A DNA stretch of 64,000 nt, taken from contig NZ_QJSR01000007.1 of the NCBI RefSeq assembly GCF_003217095.1, positions 233,737 to 297,736 on the forward strand, read 5' to 3'. The notes below the pieces were generated by a model, which searched no databases, was not told the origin of the DNA, and saw only the letters and a program-made list of their open reading frames with translations. This stretch comes from Rhizobium sp. PP-CC-3A-592 (lineage in GTDB: Bacteria > Pseudomonadota > Alphaproteobacteria > Rhizobiales > Rhizobiaceae). A program made the position numbers and the translations under genes. The number at the start of each line of letters is the position of its first letter. Within the stretch, counting starts at the first letter, position 1. This document shows positions 63,512 through 64,000 of the stretch, piece by piece.

Positions 63512-63768
63512 GCATTTTCCGCCTTTTCACCAAACAGAGGTCCGCGCCGATGGCGCGCGAGCGGCTGCAGGTTCTGCTTGCGCATGAACGCGGTGCCGCC
63601 GGCTCCGACCTCGTCGCCATCCTGCGGGAGGAGATCCTCGCTGTCATCGCCAAGCACGTGCAGATCGACAGCGACAAGGTTCATGTGAAGATGGACCGGG
63701 ACGAACACATGTCGATCCTGGAGATTGACGTCGAGATCCCGCTGGACGCCACCAAGCAGGCGGCCTGA
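63508..63768 (+). CDS. minE: Cell division topological specificity factor MinE
   Basis: 86-residue MinE. The N-terminal membrane-targeting and MinD-binding part ([29 protein letters not shown]) is followed by the topological specificity domain ([44 protein letters not shown]). Translationally coupled to minD. Normal length. Confidence 0.97.
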   Translation: MSIFRLFTKQRSAPMARERLQVLLAHERGAAGSDLVAILREEILAVIAKHVQIDSDKVHVKMDRDEHMSILEIDVEIPLDATKQAA

Positions 63769-63787
63769 TACCAGCAAAGCTCCTCTA

Positions 63788-63822
63788 TCGGCGCGGCCGC
63801 GACAAGATCGCAGCCGCGCCGA
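63788..63822 (+). terminator. GC-rich inverted repeat after minE
   Basis: TCGGCGCGGC and GCCGCGCCGA, perfect 10-base arms around 15 bases, followed by ATTCATTTT. Possible first terminator or processing hairpin of minCDE. Confidence 0.55.
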
Positions 63823-63872
63823 ATTCATTTTATGAAGTTTTCAGGCGCACCCCTGCGCAACGCCCCATGACC

Positions 63873-63905
63873 GACGCCCGAGCCACTGCTCCGGGCGTCG
63901 TTTTT
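63873..63905 (+). terminator. Intrinsic terminator of minCDE
   Basis: GACGCCCG, eleven-base loop, CGGGCGTC, then GTTTTTG. Stem of eight (nine if the loop closes further) plus T-run, 105 bases after minE. Confidence 0.8.
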
Positions 63906-64000
63906 GTTTGTGGAAACGGGCCGAAATCTCCACCGTCTGGAATTCTATAGTTATTACAGCCACTTGTCACTTTTATGAAGTTTTTCGGACGGGGGCTGTT

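Noticed and set aside
1..64000. CRISPR arrays, tRNA/rRNA genes, insertion sequences, prophage genes
   Set aside because: No spaced direct repeats, clover-leaf-type sequence, transposase or phage structural gene was recognised. A covariance-model or IS search would be decisive, but I cannot run one.

Overview
The window looks like part of a secondary replicon (chromid or megaplasmid) of a Rhizobiaceae-type alphaproteobacterium. The reasons are a complete repABC replication/partition cassette with its antisense RNA (34.5-38.3 kb), a minCDE division-site operon on the same replicon (61.9-63.8 kb), a cellulose synthase locus of rhizobial gene order (bcsN-bcsA-bcsB-TPR), three full CtrA-type boxes (TTAA-N7-TTAAC) in intergenic DNA, and a RirA-type iron box. 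Coding density and GC are high. I see no insertion sequence, tRNA, rRNA or CRISPR array. The genus cannot be fixed from the sequence alone.

Layout. 0-3.2 kb: the 3' part of an ornithine cyclodeaminase gene, an RTX/beta-helix repeat protein on the minus strand and two tiny membrane-protein genes. 3.4-11.9 kb: cellulose export operon bcsN-bcsA-bcsB-TPR protein, with no endoglucanase gene between bcsB and the TPR gene. 12-13.3 kb: an L,D-transpeptidase and a lone receiver-domain protein (minus). 13.6-17.8 kb: ugpBAEC glycerol-3-phosphate-type ABC importer. 17.8-25.2 kb: a GntR regulator divergent from a 5-oxoproline-type cluster (NRAMP-like carrier, PxpA, D-glutamate cyclase family protein, fused PxpB-PxpC, biotin carboxylase-BCCP). 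25.5-30.6 kb: TetR regulator plus RND efflux adaptor and pump. 30.7-34.1 kb: cytochrome c, a membrane protein, a PAS-rich HWE kinase. 34.5-38.3 kb: repABC. 38.3-44.8 kb: LysR regulator divergent from an alpha/beta-hydrolase-fold gene and a MexEF-like RND efflux pair. 44.9-45.8 kb: Lrp-RidA pair. 45.9-49.4 kb: KaiC-like double ATPase overlapping a hybrid kinase that begins with a degenerate receiver domain. 49.6-53.8 kb: ABC exporter (ATPase, fused FtsX-type permease) with an AttH/lipocalin-like exported protein. 53.8-59.6 kb: MFS carrier, heme-type TonB receptor, ABC exporter. 59.6-61.7 kb: dienelactone hydrolase and an ROK-family protein whose halves appear swapped. 61.9-63.8 kb: minCDE.

The points most worth a second look are: (1) the 18.8-25.2 kb cluster, which assembles all the parts of a urea-carboxylase-like biotin enzyme around PxpA and a D-glutamate cyclase homologue; (2) the ROK protein, whose C-terminal half precedes its N-terminal half (apparent circular permutation); (3) the KaiC plus pseudo-receiver kinase operon; (4) an alpha/beta-hydrolase-fold protein with Glu at the nucleophile-Ser position; (5) a pair of parS-like palindromes flanking repC and a clearly readable ctRNA gene; and (6) CtrA boxes in front of the cellulose and min operons. 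All function assignments come from motif reading by eye. No database search was possible.
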